Below are positions 1-8,599 of a stretch of 64,000 bases of DNA, piece after piece; position 1 is the stretch's first letter, and each line of letters starts with the position of its first letter. Under the pieces are notes generated by a model. The model ran no database searches, was not told the origin of the DNA, and saw only the letters and a list, made by a program, of their open reading frames with translations. The stretch is taken from assembly GCA_938027685.1 (NCBI GenBank), contig CALJAM010000029.1, positions 1 through 64,000 on the forward strand. The letters run 5' to 3'. The stretch is from an uncultured Bryobacteraceae bacterium (GTDB lineage Bacteria > Acidobacteriota > Terriglobia > Bryobacterales > Bryobacteraceae). The translations under genes were made by a program, and so were the position numbers.

Positions 1-66
1 GGCACCGAGCGGATGCCGTGGGGTGAGGCGCCCGACGACCTGGTCAAGAGGGCTGCCGATGCCTGA
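1..66 (+). CDS. C-terminal fragment of a protein of unknown function
   Basis: Reading frame 1 is open from the first base of the window and ends in TGA at 64-66, giving 21 residues that include PWGEAPDDLVKRAADA. The composition looks like an ordinary charged C-terminus. The next possible start, an ATG at 59, overlaps this stop in the arrangement usual for coupled genes, which supports a real gene end. Too little is present to name a family. Confidence 0.35.
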   Translation, partial: GTERMPWGEAPDDLVKRAADA

Positions 67-290
67 GCCCGACTACCCGGTACCCGGCATCCGCCGCCCC
101 CGGTCGCCGAGATTCTGAGCGAACCCGGCCGGCCGCTGTCCTATCCGGCCGCCGCGGCGGCGCGCCGCGCCTACGCCGTGCTCGAAGCCGTACCGCTCGC
201 CAACCCCGGGCGCCTGGGTGACAAAGCCGCCGAGGAGCGCGTGCCGGCCGTCATCTACCGCTCCCGGTCCCCGAGGCGAGCGGCTCAACG
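59..290 (+). pseudogene. Possible frameshifted remnant of a small gene
   Basis: An ATG at 59 overlaps the preceding stop and begins MPEPDYPVPGIRR, but that frame stops near 115. Protein-like sequence resumes in another frame at about 100 and continues to about 290, with segments such as AYAVLEAVPLANPGRLGDK. The simplest reading is one small gene broken by a frameshift at about 95-105. I do not recognise the family. A sequencing error or chance open frames in GC-rich DNA are alternatives. Confidence 0.25.
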
Positions 291-841
291 GACGCAGCCA
301 ACCCAGCCGGAGCCCCATCGTCTCGCTCCAGCTGGGCTTCGCGGCAACCCGCGCTCAGACCGCCGACCTGAGGAAGATGGGATCGGGCTCGGCGGCGCCG
401 GCCCGCGCAAGACCGCGCCAGGGCCTACTGAGCCCGCCGCAGGCCCCCAAGCGCTTCCGGCATGGGACCGCTAGCCTCCACTCACGCCGGCGTGACGGCC
501 GGCCATGCAGCCCGCTTGGCGGACCGTCACTCCGGAGCTTTCGGTGCTTGCAAGCCTTGCGGGCGCAATCGGGTCCGCAGCCGAGCGTCCATGGCCCAGC
601 CCCGGCGAAAGCGGATACGGGCCCGAAAACTCCACCCCGCGCGAGAGGTATGGCGCGGGAGATATATATAGAGAGAGAATAAGGTTGCAGGCCGCTAGTG
701 GGCATCCGAGCGCGTTCACGCCGAGTTACCGGAGACCGTTAGAGTTCTTTATTTAATTCTCTCTTTTATCTCGCTACGTTTTCTCTCAATTTCAGCCGAT
801 TCGAGCCAAAAAATCGCGCTGGATGCTAAAATAATAATTAC
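291..841. other. Gene-free stretch with an AT-rich end
   Basis: Open frames here overlap on both strands and their translations are arginine/proline/alanine-rich low-complexity sequence without ribosome-binding sites, so I call none of them genes. Composition changes at about 660, where a short TA/GA simple-sequence run appears. From about 715 onward the DNA is clearly AT-richer than its surroundings and leads into the promoter at 842-871. Confidence 0.5.
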
Positions 842-871
842 TTGCCAAGAAATTACCATTTGTTTTACAAT
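842..871 (+). promoter_or_regulatory. Sigma-70-type promoter
   Basis: TTGCCA at 842-847 and TACAAT at 866-871 are separated by 18 bp, and each hexamer matches the housekeeping consensus at 5 of 6 positions. It lies at the end of an AT-rich stretch in otherwise GC-rich DNA, about 38 bp before the ATG at 909. It would drive the small ORF at 909 and probably the gene at 1207. Confidence 0.6.
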
Positions 872-908
872 GGAGGCGTGTCGCCTTCGCCGCAACAAGG
901 AGAATCTC

Positions 909-1184
909 ATGCATCGCACGCTCTTCAACAGCCTAGCTTTCGCTTTCAAGGCTCGCGCCCGGCCGACCGCCGGCTTTGCTCGCACCGGCTGCAGTCCGAC
1001 CCAGCCGTCGCCCGCTTTTCCCGCGGCCGCGAGCACCATGCACGCCCAACGCCCCCGCAGCGCGGGCGCGGGCGCACCTGGAACCGCCACGACAAGACCG
1101 GCAAAAGCCGACACCGATCGTGGCCTTCTCCGATGGAAGTTCGCCCAGGCAAGTCTGCCGAGGCCGTTTCGACACACCCCCTAA
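909..1184 (+). CDS. Small protein of unknown function (91 aa)
   Basis: This 91-residue frame starts at an ATG preceded by AAGGAG at 898-903 (spacing 5) and lies just after a good promoter, so initiation signals are stronger than for most short frames in this GC-rich DNA. The product begins MHRTLFNSLAFAFKARARPT and is otherwise rich in Ala, Pro, Arg and Thr, with no domain I recognise. An in-frame ATG at 870 overlaps the promoter -10 and is unlikely to be used. The ORF ends 22 bp before the next gene, suggesting co-transcription. It may be a leader ORF. The low-complexity composition keeps confidence moderate. Confidence 0.4.
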   Translation: MHRTLFNSLAFAFKARARPTAGFARTGCSPTQPSPAFPAAASTMHAQRPRSAGAGAPGTATTRPAKADTDRGLLRWKFAQASLPRPFRHTP

Positions 1185-1206
1185 CCCGCCAGGCGGAGGA
1201 TAAGGT

Positions 1207-1776
1207 ATGAAGTACCACTTTGGCGATTACCGTTTTCAATCCGCCCGCGATCTCGCCGACATGCTCTCGCGACTCGGCGAACCGCAGGACGTCTGGATCG
1301 CGGCAGGCCCTTTCTCGACCAAGTTGAGCTGCGAACGACTTCACGAGCTCGGCATGTCGCCCAGAGGCGTGGAGTGCTGGATGCGGGTCGAGCTGGAAAC
1401 CGGCCTGCTGCAGATCTCCTACGCCCCGCTGGATGAGTTCTACGAGGACATGCCCGAATACTACCGCATCGCCTTCATAACCCGTCGCCTTACCTTGCGC
1501 CGCATGACCGACTTCTTCACCCGCTACTTGGGCCTGAGCCTGCACACCGCCAGACGCCTCGCAAGACGGTTGCTCGGTACGATTTGGTCGCAAATGTCCA
1601 TTCACGCATATCGCGAACTCACCAAGCTGGTCAGCTGCTCGCCGGACCTGGAGCTCATGCTAACCAACGCCTTTTGCGAACCTACGATTGCCGAGCAAAT
1701 TGTGGATCTGCTCCGCGGGGAGGACCGTACGACCGACCTCGAGCTGAGGCGCGACCGCCTGGTTTACTACGGATGA
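1207..1776 (+). CDS. Hypothetical protein (189 aa)
   Basis: The frame starts at an ATG behind a strong GGAGGATAAGG ribosome-binding site. The product is a soluble-looking protein of 189 residues with no signal peptide or membrane segment and normal amino-acid diversity (MKYHFGDYRFQSARDLADML at the start). The middle (about residues 95-125) is a basic stretch rich in Arg and Leu, including TRRLTLRRMTDFF and TARRLARRLL, and is predicted helical. I do not recognise the family. It probably shares a transcript with the small ORF at 909 and the promoter at 842. Confidence 0.75.
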   Translation: MKYHFGDYRFQSARDLADMLSRLGEPQDVWIAAGPFSTKLSCERLHELGMSPRGVECWMRVELETGLLQISYAPLDEFYEDMPEYYRIAFITRRLTLRRMTDFFTRYLGLSLHTARRLARRLLGTIWSQMSIHAYRELTKLVSCSPDLELMLTNAFCEPTIAEQIVDLLRGEDRTTDLELRRDRLVYYG

Positions 1777-2128
1777 AATTCCGCCCGCGGCTGAGGCGCA
1801 CGACGAGCCGAAATTTGCGCCGGTTTTAGCATCGACACCCCGCGTTCGGCCGCCCGGCCCCGGAGGCCGGAAAAGCGAAATCCTCACAATTTCCACACGC
1901 CTTCCACAGTCGCCTGCCTCCCGCCGGCCACCGCGGCCCGCCCACCCAAACGATTCCCGCCCGGCTCGCCCGTCGTCGGCGATCCTCGACTCCCGCCGGC
2001 GTCCGCATGCGGACTCCATCGGCTTCAAGGGCTGCATTGCCGCCCTTCGCCGGTCGACGCGCTCGCGAAGGCGCACGACTCCTGCCGGGCCGATGCGCCC
2101 GTCATGCTACCATGTGGACCGGATTGCC

Positions 2129-3550
2129 ATGAATCGGCGAAAATTCTTGGCCGCCGCCCTTGGCCCTTGGATCGGCCGACCGGCCGCCGCGAACCGGCCC
2201 AACATTTTGCTGATCATGACCGATCAGCAGTCATCGGAAGCACTCAGCTGTCGCCTCGGGCACAGGTACCTCAACACCCCTCACTTGGACAGCCTGGCCG
2301 CCGAGGGCGCCTTCTTCTCGCGCGCCTACTGCGCGAATCCGCTCTGCGTGCCTTCCCGTACGTCGATGTTCACCGGCAGATACCCGGTGGAAACCGGCGT
2401 TCAGACCAATGACACCACCCCCATCGATTTCCAACGCTTTCCCAATCTGGGAACACTCTTCCGAAGGGCCGGTTACCAGACCGCCTACTTCGGCAAGTGG
2501 CATTTGCCTTACCGAGAGGACCGGCCTGACGCCCACGGCTTCGAAATCACCCGCGTGCGGAGACTGAAGGATGACGCCGTAGCCGCTGCCGCGGCCAATT
2601 TCCTCAAATCCGAACGCCGCGAACCCTTCCTCATGGTGGCTTCTTTCGTCAACCCGCACGATATCTGCCAGTGGGCGCGCGGCGAGCCTCTGCCCCAGGG
2701 AGAGATCGGAGCTCCTCCACCCCCGGAACAATGTCCCCCGCTGCGGCCCAACCATGCGCCGCAGGCCGACGAGCCGGACATTATGACCTTGATGCGCAGG
2801 TCTTACCAAAGCTCGCCCATGTTTCCCGTAGCCGATTTCGACGCCGGTAAGTGGCGCCAGTATATCTGGGCTTACTATCGGCTCATCGAAAAAGTAGACG
2901 CGCTCATCGGACTGCTCCTGCGCGCTTTGCGTGAATCGGGCTGCGACAAGCGAACGCTCATCGTCTTTCTCTCCGATCACGGCGATTGCCAGGGCGCCCA
3001 CGGCTGGAACCAGAAGACCGTTTTCTACGAGGAGGCCGCGCGCGTGCCCCTGATCCTATGTTGGCCGGGCGTGACGAAGCCCCAGGTCTCGGACCGCCTG
3101 GTTCATACCGGCGTCGACCTGATCCCCACTCTCTGCGATTTCGCGGGCCTCGAGCCGCCCGCGGGTCTGCCGGGACTCAGTCTTCGAGCCGGCGCGGAGG
3201 GTCGACGGGATCCGGATCCGCGCCGGTACGTCGTCGTCTCGAACAAACTGGTGCAGGGCGCACCCGTCGAAGGCAGGACGCCCATGCCCGAAGGGCGGAT
3301 GGTGCGCAGTCAGCGCTATAAATACTGCGTCTACAGCGAGGGCGTCCGACGCGAGTCCCTCGTCGATTTAGTGAACGATCCCGGCGAGATGAAGAACCTG
3401 GCGGGCGATGTCCGCTACCGCAGCGTCCTCGAGCAGCATCGCGCGATGCTGGCGGCCTGGCAACGCCTCACCCACGATGCCTTCCCGCTGCCCGCCGTCT
3501 CGCCGGCCCGTAGAGCCGAATCCTCCTCCGCCCTTTCCCTGTGCGACTAA
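2129..3550 (+). CDS. Tat-exported sulfatase (type I, formylglycine-dependent)
   Basis: A sulfatase of the alkaline-phosphatase superfamily, expected to hydrolyse sulfate esters, probably on a polysaccharide or other organic sulfate, outside the cytoplasm. The start at 2129 (MNRRKFLAAALGPWIG) is chosen over an in-frame ATG 36 bp upstream because it places a twin-arginine-like signal at the N-terminus. The core begins NRPNILLIMTDQQ, with metal-ligand Asp32. The formylglycine motif CVPSRTSMFTGR has Cys73 in a canonical CxPxR context, and FLSDHGDCQGAHG supplies the second metal-binding Asp-His pair. The length of 473 aa is normal. It stands alone, and its substrate cannot be deduced from its neighbours. 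An anaerobic-type sulfatase-maturating enzyme or FGE must lie elsewhere. Confidence 0.92.
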   Translation: MNRRKFLAAALGPWIGRPAAANRPNILLIMTDQQSSEALSCRLGHRYLNTPHLDSLAAEGAFFSRAYCANPLCVPSRTSMFTGRYPVETGVQTNDTTPIDFQRFPNLGTLFRRAGYQTAYFGKWHLPYREDRPDAHGFEITRVRRLKDDAVAAAAANFLKSERREPFLMVASFVNPHDICQWARGEPLPQGEIGAPPPPEQCPPLRPNHAPQADEPDIMTLMRRSYQSSPMFPVADFDAGKWRQYIWAYYRLIEKVDALIGLLLRALRESGCDKRTLIVFLSDHGDCQGAHGWNQKTVFYEEAARVPLILCWPGVTKPQVSDRLVHTGVDLIPTLCDFAGLEPPAGLPGLSLRAGAEGRRDPDPRRYVVVSNKLVQGAPVEGRTPMPEGRMVRSQRYKYCVYSEGVRRESLVDLVNDPGEMKNLAGDVRYRSVLEQHRAMLAAWQRLTHDAFPLPAVSPARRAESSSALSLCD

Positions 3551-3801
3551 GAAAGCCCGCTCCCTGTTACTGAGGCCGCGCTGTCGCCGGCTGCTCCTCG
3601 CACCCGCAGCTCAAACGCGCTTGGCTCGACTCGCTAAAACTCTCGAGCCCCCCGGCTGAAATTTGGGCGATGCACTTACTCTCCGACTTACCGCTCCGTC
3701 TCTGCCGACGTGCTCGCCGACCCGAAACCGCGCCGCCCATCCCCGCATGCGTCCAGTCGGCCATCCTGGCTCTCGGTCGGCTTTTTCCGACCGGACGAGA
3801 G

Positions 3802-5382
3802 TCAGTCGGAGGCACTCGCGGGAAAAGGCAACGGCTTGCCCGTAACGATCAACTCGATGCCTTCCTTCCTTCCCAGGTTACGGGAGTATTTGCGTTCTTT
3901 TGCGTTGTTCCAGTGCTCGTGCACGCCAAGACTGCTCAACCGCGTGCCGTCGCGCTCCGGATCATAGAGCGCGCCGGAGGGAGGCTTCTCGGCCAGCGCA
4001 GCTTCGTGCAGGTAGTTATCGGCGCTGCCTCGCACCTCGGTCGCGCGCGGCTCGGCCCGCAGGATGTCGAGACCTACCGAATCGATCGCCACGGGATCCT
4101 GCGAGACCAACAGGCTGGCCGTCCACCGGTCGCCGAAGGAAGCGAAGCGCATCACGCTGCCGCCCTGATGCTCGGCCACGTAAAGTCCCTCCAGCAGATA
4201 GAGCAGCGTCTTGCCTCCCACATGCCGATGACCGTTCAGATCCACCAGACAGTTATAACTTCCCATCGGACGCGAGCGCGAGCCGGTGGCGTGCAAGGGC
4301 GCGGGCGTCCAGGTTCCTTTCTCCGAAAAGTAAGTCGAACCGAAATGGTTCTTCGCGGACAAAGTAATGCCGAATAGCGTGTGCGCACGCAGCAGTCCCA
4401 GATTGATGAGGTACTTTGCTTCCGTCACCGCCTTGGGTAAATAGGCGGGCGACGGACCCTCCGCGAAATGGACCGGGTTTTCCAGGTCGGGTTCGGCCGC
4501 CAGTCGCCCGTTACCCGCCATTTTCGGATGGACCACGAACCGCACCGTTTGGAACTCCGGCCTCGCCCTCACCTTCTGGTAAATGGGATCGCCGATGCCG
4601 CGCGATGCATCGTAAATGGTGATCGCATCCGCAGGCACGCCCGCCGTCTTCACCAACTGCTCGAGCAGCGCTACGATCAGTTGCGGGCTATGCATGCCCG
4701 CGCCGGGCTTCCACTCGCCGCCTCGGTCCTGATTGGCGTTGATTTTGACGGCCACCTTTTCGCCCTTGCGGTAGCCCGCGTCTGCCAGACCGTGCGTGCG
4801 ATTGAAATGGCGGAACAGCGCCTCCCATGCGGCTCGGTCCGTTTTCTCGCCGGTCAGAGTGCGCAAGGCCTCGGAAAGCATGGCCGCAACCGCCTTCGGA
4901 TCCGTATTGGCGTCGTCCCACCAGTTGCCCGTCTTCCCGTCCCAGCGCGTCGCTTCGGGTTCGTACACCCAGACCACGCGCCCGGGATGGATGCCCTTGC
5001 CGACTCCTAGCGGCTGATTGGGCGGCTCGCTGGGTGTGAAGGCTTCCTGCGCGGCCGCGTCCGGTGCGATCCCCAACGGCAGCCAGACCAAATACAGCGC
5101 GCAGGCCAGGATGGCCGCCACGGCACCCCCTCGCCACCCGCGCGCCAACACCTCCCGCCGCAACCAATGAGCGCCCGCCAAGCCCGCCACCCACACCAAG
5201 AACCCACCGGCCAGCGGCGCGGCCGCCCTCTGGCATGGATAGGCGGCCCTGGAAGGCTTCGGAATCACCCGCACCAGAAACCAGACCAGCGCCAGCAGTC
5301 CCGCGACTGGAAACGCCCACCTCAGGCCGCGCCGCCGCCTGGCCTCGCCGCCGCCGACGCCTAAACCGCCGTAATGACCCAT
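3802..5382 (-). CDS. DUF362-domain protein with N-terminal membrane segments
   Basis: A 526-residue protein. Its C-terminal two thirds resemble the DUF362 family, including GEKVAVKINANQD, the segment AITIYDASRGIGDPIYQ, and KYLINLGLLRAHTLFGITLS followed by KNHFGSTYF. DUF362 proteins are often fused to iron-sulfur domains; here there is none. Instead residues about 20-115 hold three hydrophobic segments, beginning with AFPVAGLLALVWFLVRV, so the domain is probably membrane-anchored. GGGAGG lies 5 bp before the ATG at 5382. No biochemical role is established for this family that I can state with confidence, and the neighbours do not help. Confidence 0.8.
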   Translation of the reverse strand: MGHYGGLGVGGGEARRRRGLRWAFPVAGLLALVWFLVRVIPKPSRAAYPCQRAAAPLAGGFLVWVAGLAGAHWLRREVLARGWRGGAVAAILACALYLVWLPLGIAPDAAAQEAFTPSEPPNQPLGVGKGIHPGRVVWVYEPEATRWDGKTGNWWDDANTDPKAVAAMLSEALRTLTGEKTDRAAWEALFRHFNRTHGLADAGYRKGEKVAVKINANQDRGGEWKPGAGMHSPQLIVALLEQLVKTAGVPADAITIYDASRGIGDPIYQKVRARPEFQTVRFVVHPKMAGNGRLAAEPDLENPVHFAEGPSPAYLPKAVTEAKYLINLGLLRAHTLFGITLSAKNHFGSTYFSEKGTWTPAPLHATGSRSRPMGSYNCLVDLNGHRHVGGKTLLYLLEGLYVAEHQGGSVMRFASFGDRWTASLLVSQDPVAIDSVGLDILRAEPRATEVRGSADNYLHEAALAEKPPSGALYDPERDGTRLSSLGVHEHWNNAKERKYSRNLGRKEGIELIVTGKPLPFPASASD

Positions 5383-6155
5383 GACGCCTCCCGATCCAAT
5401 CTATCTCTACCGATTCCCTATTTCCGTGATCCTTACCGCCCCCACTATGAAACCACAAGCCGGCTCTCGCCCGCAGGGCGCACGGGTTTGGATGCCCAAG
5501 TAAATGCACGCCGCGCGGCACGCTCCGAGTAGGGTTCATCCACCGTGAAGCAAGAGAGCCGCGGCCCGCACGGCGAGTCGCCTCGACGCCCGGCGCGGTG
5601 CGAGTCCGGCCGCCGAAAACCGGCGAGGCGTATGAGCCGCGAAAAGTCGAGTCCTTGGATCACTAGCGCGGCTGCTACAACTCCCGGGCGCCCCCATGGG
5701 CCCGCCGTGAGAAGTTCGTGCCGAAGGACTGCCGCTACTGGCCGCTCGGTTCCCTCGCCCGACCGCCGTTCCGGCGTCCCTACCGGACGGCGGTGCGCGT
5801 GAAGGTGTGCTCCGAAGCTATAACGCGGCGATCCTTGGCGTCGATCGTGCGATTCTGCTTTAGCTCTCGGCGTGCGGTGAAGCCAGTCGCACTGACTCTA
5901 CCTCAGCGGCGCTGCAACGGACCGCCGGGCGCCCACACCGCTATGAATCACCCGAGATCCCCCGGCCGCCGCTTGGGACGAGGCTGGGTTGCCCCTCCCG
6001 CATCGGCGCAGACAGTTACCGACCGACGTGAGATGCGGGATCACTGTTCGTGCCAGGGCTGCGCGGCGGCTGCACAATTCAGCCCGCGAACGACTGAAAG
6101 CGCCACGAATACGCAGGGAGGCTCTCTTGAATGCTCGGTGCCGCGCTGAAACCCC
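5383..6155. other. Gene-free stretch upstream of the DUF362 gene
   Basis: The first 60 bp hold the ribosome-binding site and presumably the promoter of the leftward DUF362 gene. The remaining sequence contains only short overlapping frames with arginine/proline-rich translations and no initiation signals. I see no RNA gene, repeat or protein remnant before the tRNA. Confidence 0.5.
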
Positions 6156-6232
6156 TGGTGGGCTCGTGGCGACTCGAACGCCAGACCTCTACCGTGTCAA
6201 GGTAGCGCTCTAACCAACTGAGCTACGAGCCC
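6156..6232 (-). tRNA. tRNA-Val (anticodon GAC), CCA encoded
   Basis: Read on the minus strand, the sequence folds as a complete cloverleaf. The acceptor stem is GGGCTCG/CGAGCCC, the D-loop sequence is AGCTCAGTTGGTTAGAGC, the anticodon stem CTACC/GGTAG has loop TTGACAC, and the T-loop is GTTCGAGTC. The anticodon GAC reads valine codon GUC. The discriminator A is followed directly by CCA in the DNA, so the 3' end is genome-encoded. Confidence 0.97.
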
Positions 6233-6316
6233 GTTCATGCGCTACGCGCTATTCTAGCACACCGGGCGCTGGCCTGTTGCGTTACAATCAACCCTTCGCA
6301 ATCAGAGGATCCACCC

Positions 6317-6709
6317 ATGGTACAGTGCCCGCTCTGCGGCAGCCGCAACCTGCGCTACTCGCACCGCCGCACGAGGCGTGAGCGCCTGCTGAGCTGGCTC
6401 GGCATTCGCCCCTTGCGCTGCCGCGACTGCCGCGCCCGCTTCATCGCGCGGACCTGGCGGCTGAGTAATGTTCGTTGGGCGCGCTGTCCAAAGTGCTGGC
6501 GAACGGACCTGGCATCCTGGTCGCCTGAGCGTTATCCCACCGGCGCGCTCCGTAAGCTGCTGCTTGCCTTGGGCGCCCACGCGTGGCGGTGCGAATATTG
6601 TCGGCACAATTTCCTGAGCTTCCGGCCCCGGCGTGAAACCTACTCGGGCGCCAAGAAACCGCGGCAGTTCCCCGTGGGAGAGCAGGCGGCCGCTTCGAAC
6701 CGGCGTTGA
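6317..6709 (+). CDS. Small zinc-ribbon protein of unknown function
   Basis: A 130-residue basic protein with three cysteine-pair knuckles: CPLCGS at 4-9 with CRDC at about 36-39, CPKC at about 57-60, and CEYC at about 91-94. The arrangement is that of a tandem zinc-ribbon protein. The high Arg content suggests nucleic-acid or ribosome contact, but that is inference. AGAGGA lies about 9 bp before the ATG. The gene begins 84 bp after the tRNA and on the opposite strand. The last 20 residues are low complexity. Confidence 0.7.
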   Translation: MVQCPLCGSRNLRYSHRRTRRERLLSWLGIRPLRCRDCRARFIARTWRLSNVRWARCPKCWRTDLASWSPERYPTGALRKLLLALGAHAWRCEYCRHNFLSFRPRRETYSGAKKPRQFPVGEQAAASNRR

Positions 6710-7489
6710 AACTCGGTAGGACGGAAAACAAAAGCGGTTCCGAGTGACCCACGTCCCAGCTTGCTCCCCAGCCGGCATGCTCGGCCTGAGCGTGGCTCCG
6801 ACTCGCCTCGTGCCCTTCCCCTTGCTCCCCGCCGGCGCTTTTGGCGCCGACGGCTCGACGCTCCGGGAAAAGCCTCGAAGGCGCCGTCGGAGGAGCCGGC
6901 GCTTCGAAACGGCCTTTCGCTCCCCTGGAGCGGCTGCCCCTTTCGGAGCCACCTCTCCAGGCTCGTCGCTCCGGGCCTGCCTCTTCAGCGCCTTACAGGT
7001 TGTCACCCGGGCCCGTTCGGCCCTAGGCTCCCCTCCTCGAAGCGCCTCGGCGGTTCGGGGAGGATCAGCACCCAGGACCCGTTGCCCGAGCTCCGAACCT
7101 GCAATCCTAGAGCCTCCTCAGGCCTTGCTCCCCTTCGGGTTCTTTCGAACCCTCCGGTTCCTCGCTCGGCCCGATTCAGCCCCGGGAAGCTCACCCTCGC
7201 CGGTTCCAACCGCCCCGTCGCTCCCCAGTTCGGCCTTCCTAACCGGTCAACCGAACCGGATCATCGCTCCGAGGCAGCCGCCCCGGCTTAGGCTCGCTGT
7301 TCCGCGGACCTCTCGGAACCACTACCATCTTGCAATGCAGCCGCCCGCCTTGTCAACCCCCGTCGACCCGAAAAGGCCGGCCTTTGCACGGACTTTTTCT
7401 CTCTTTGCATCAATAGGATACGGACGACACGCAGTTGGAAACATGTTGATAAAACACCGGGGTCGGTGAATGTTTCAGTCCTCGCCCGA
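6710..7489. other. Gene-free, pyrimidine-rich stretch with inverted repeats
   Basis: Several overlapping open frames are present on both strands, but all translate to Ser/Pro/Arg-rich sequence without start signals. The plus strand is strikingly C/T-rich, with many short CTCC and GGTTCC-type words. Complementary words such as CGCCGACGGCTC near 6846 and GCCGTCGGAGGAGCC near 6880 could form hairpins, and 7372-7385 is a perfect 14-bp palindrome (AAAGGCCGGCCTTT). No known RNA family is recognised. Confidence 0.45.
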
Positions 7490-8590
7490 CTATTCCTCCA
7501 CGCGCTCCAAAATCATTCCCGCATCCGTTGCCAGCCACAGCCTCCCCGAGCCGGATTCCGCCAGCATCGCACGTCGGCCGAACGCGCGGTAATCCACCTC
7601 CGCTTCTCGCCAATCTCGCAGATTCTCGCTCTGCAACACCCTCACTTTACCCGCCACCGGGAGTCGAACCTTGCGCCCGACAGGCTCCACGCCCGCCAAA
7701 TATCCCCGGCCGTCGCCGGCGATTACCACATCCGTGATTGCCAAGTCGGCCCTGCGGAAGATCCGCTCGCTGCCGCCGGTCCTCCAGTCCAACAAGAAAA
7801 CCTCCGACGGCCACTCGAATGAGCGCTCAAACTCCACCACAGCCAGCGCGCGTCCGGAGGGGGAAAACCGCACGCGCGTGATCTGACCAAACATCGTGGT
7901 CACCGAAGCTTCCCAATTTTGTCCGCCGTCGCGCGTCTCCAGGACGATTCCCAATCCGGGGCGCTCGCGTTGCCGCTCGCCCATGCGCGGATCGAGCCAT
8001 TCCGGTATCGGCTCTCCCTCCTGGCGCCGTGGCCCCTGGTAGCCGCCGACGATCATGCCGTGCTGCCGATCTGCGAAAGCGATCCAGCGGAAACAAGTGT
8101 GGTCCGGATTGGCCCGGACCTGCTCGGCCGAGCCAACCCGCTGCCAAGTCTTACCGCCGTCTGAGGTCTCGTAAACTCCCTTGCGCCTCCCCACGGCCCA
8201 CCCGCGCTCCTCGTCGCGGAAGTACACACGAAGAATCCCTTCAGGTGCGGGGACGCGCTTCCAGGTACGCCCGCCGTCCTCGCTGCGGTAAGCAGCACGC
8301 GGAGCCACCATCCACAGCCCGGCCTTGCCCACCGCGCAGAGCGATAGACACGCCTCCGGGGCCCACCCCAGGGACCATGTCCGTCCCCCGTCAAAACTCG
8401 TTACGAGCGCCCCGCGCTCTCGACTGCGTTCCACGAGCGCGCCGCAAGCCACCCCGCGCTCTTCGGAAAGAAAGGCCAGATCGTTCAGGACCAGCCGGCT
8501 GTCGTCTTCGTCGTGGAAGAAGCGGATCTCCCACCGCTCCCCACACCAGGCGGCAGCGGCCAACGCCAGCAGCCACAAGCCCGCGCGCAT
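7490..8590 (-). CDS. Secreted Asp-box (BNR/Ycf48-like) beta-propeller protein
   Basis: A 366-residue protein with an N-terminal signal peptide (MRAGLWLLALAAAAWCGERW). Repeated Asp-box motifs of the form S-x-D-x-G-x-x-W follow: SFDGGRTWS near 67, SEDGGRTWKRV near 104, SDGGKTWQRV near 144 and TRDGGQNWE near 218. Such repeats build the propeller of sialidases and of the photosystem II assembly factor Ycf48. In heterotrophs the same fold occurs in many extracytoplasmic proteins of unknown role, so no enzymatic function is proposed. Its start lies 9 bp from the stop of the upstream GAF gene, so it is the last gene of a three-gene operon. Confidence 0.8.
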   Translation of the reverse strand: MRAGLWLLALAAAAWCGERWEIRFFHDEDDSRLVLNDLAFLSEERGVACGALVERSRERGALVTSFDGGRTWSLGWAPEACLSLCAVGKAGLWMVAPRAAYRSEDGGRTWKRVPAPEGILRVYFRDEERGWAVGRRKGVYETSDGGKTWQRVGSAEQVRANPDHTCFRWIAFADRQHGMIVGGYQGPRRQEGEPIPEWLDPRMGERQRERPGLGIVLETRDGGQNWEASVTTMFGQITRVRFSPSGRALAVVEFERSFEWPSEVFLLDWRTGGSERIFRRADLAITDVVIAGDGRGYLAGVEPVGRKVRLPVAGKVRVLQSENLRDWREAEVDYRAFGRRAMLAESGSGRLWLATDAGMILERVEE

Positions 8591-8599
8591 GGGAAAGGC

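Noticed and set aside
6744-7469. A 241-codon plus-strand frame
   Set aside because: The product is Ser/Pro/Arg-rich low complexity, starts without a ribosome-binding site and overlaps equally open frames on both strands.
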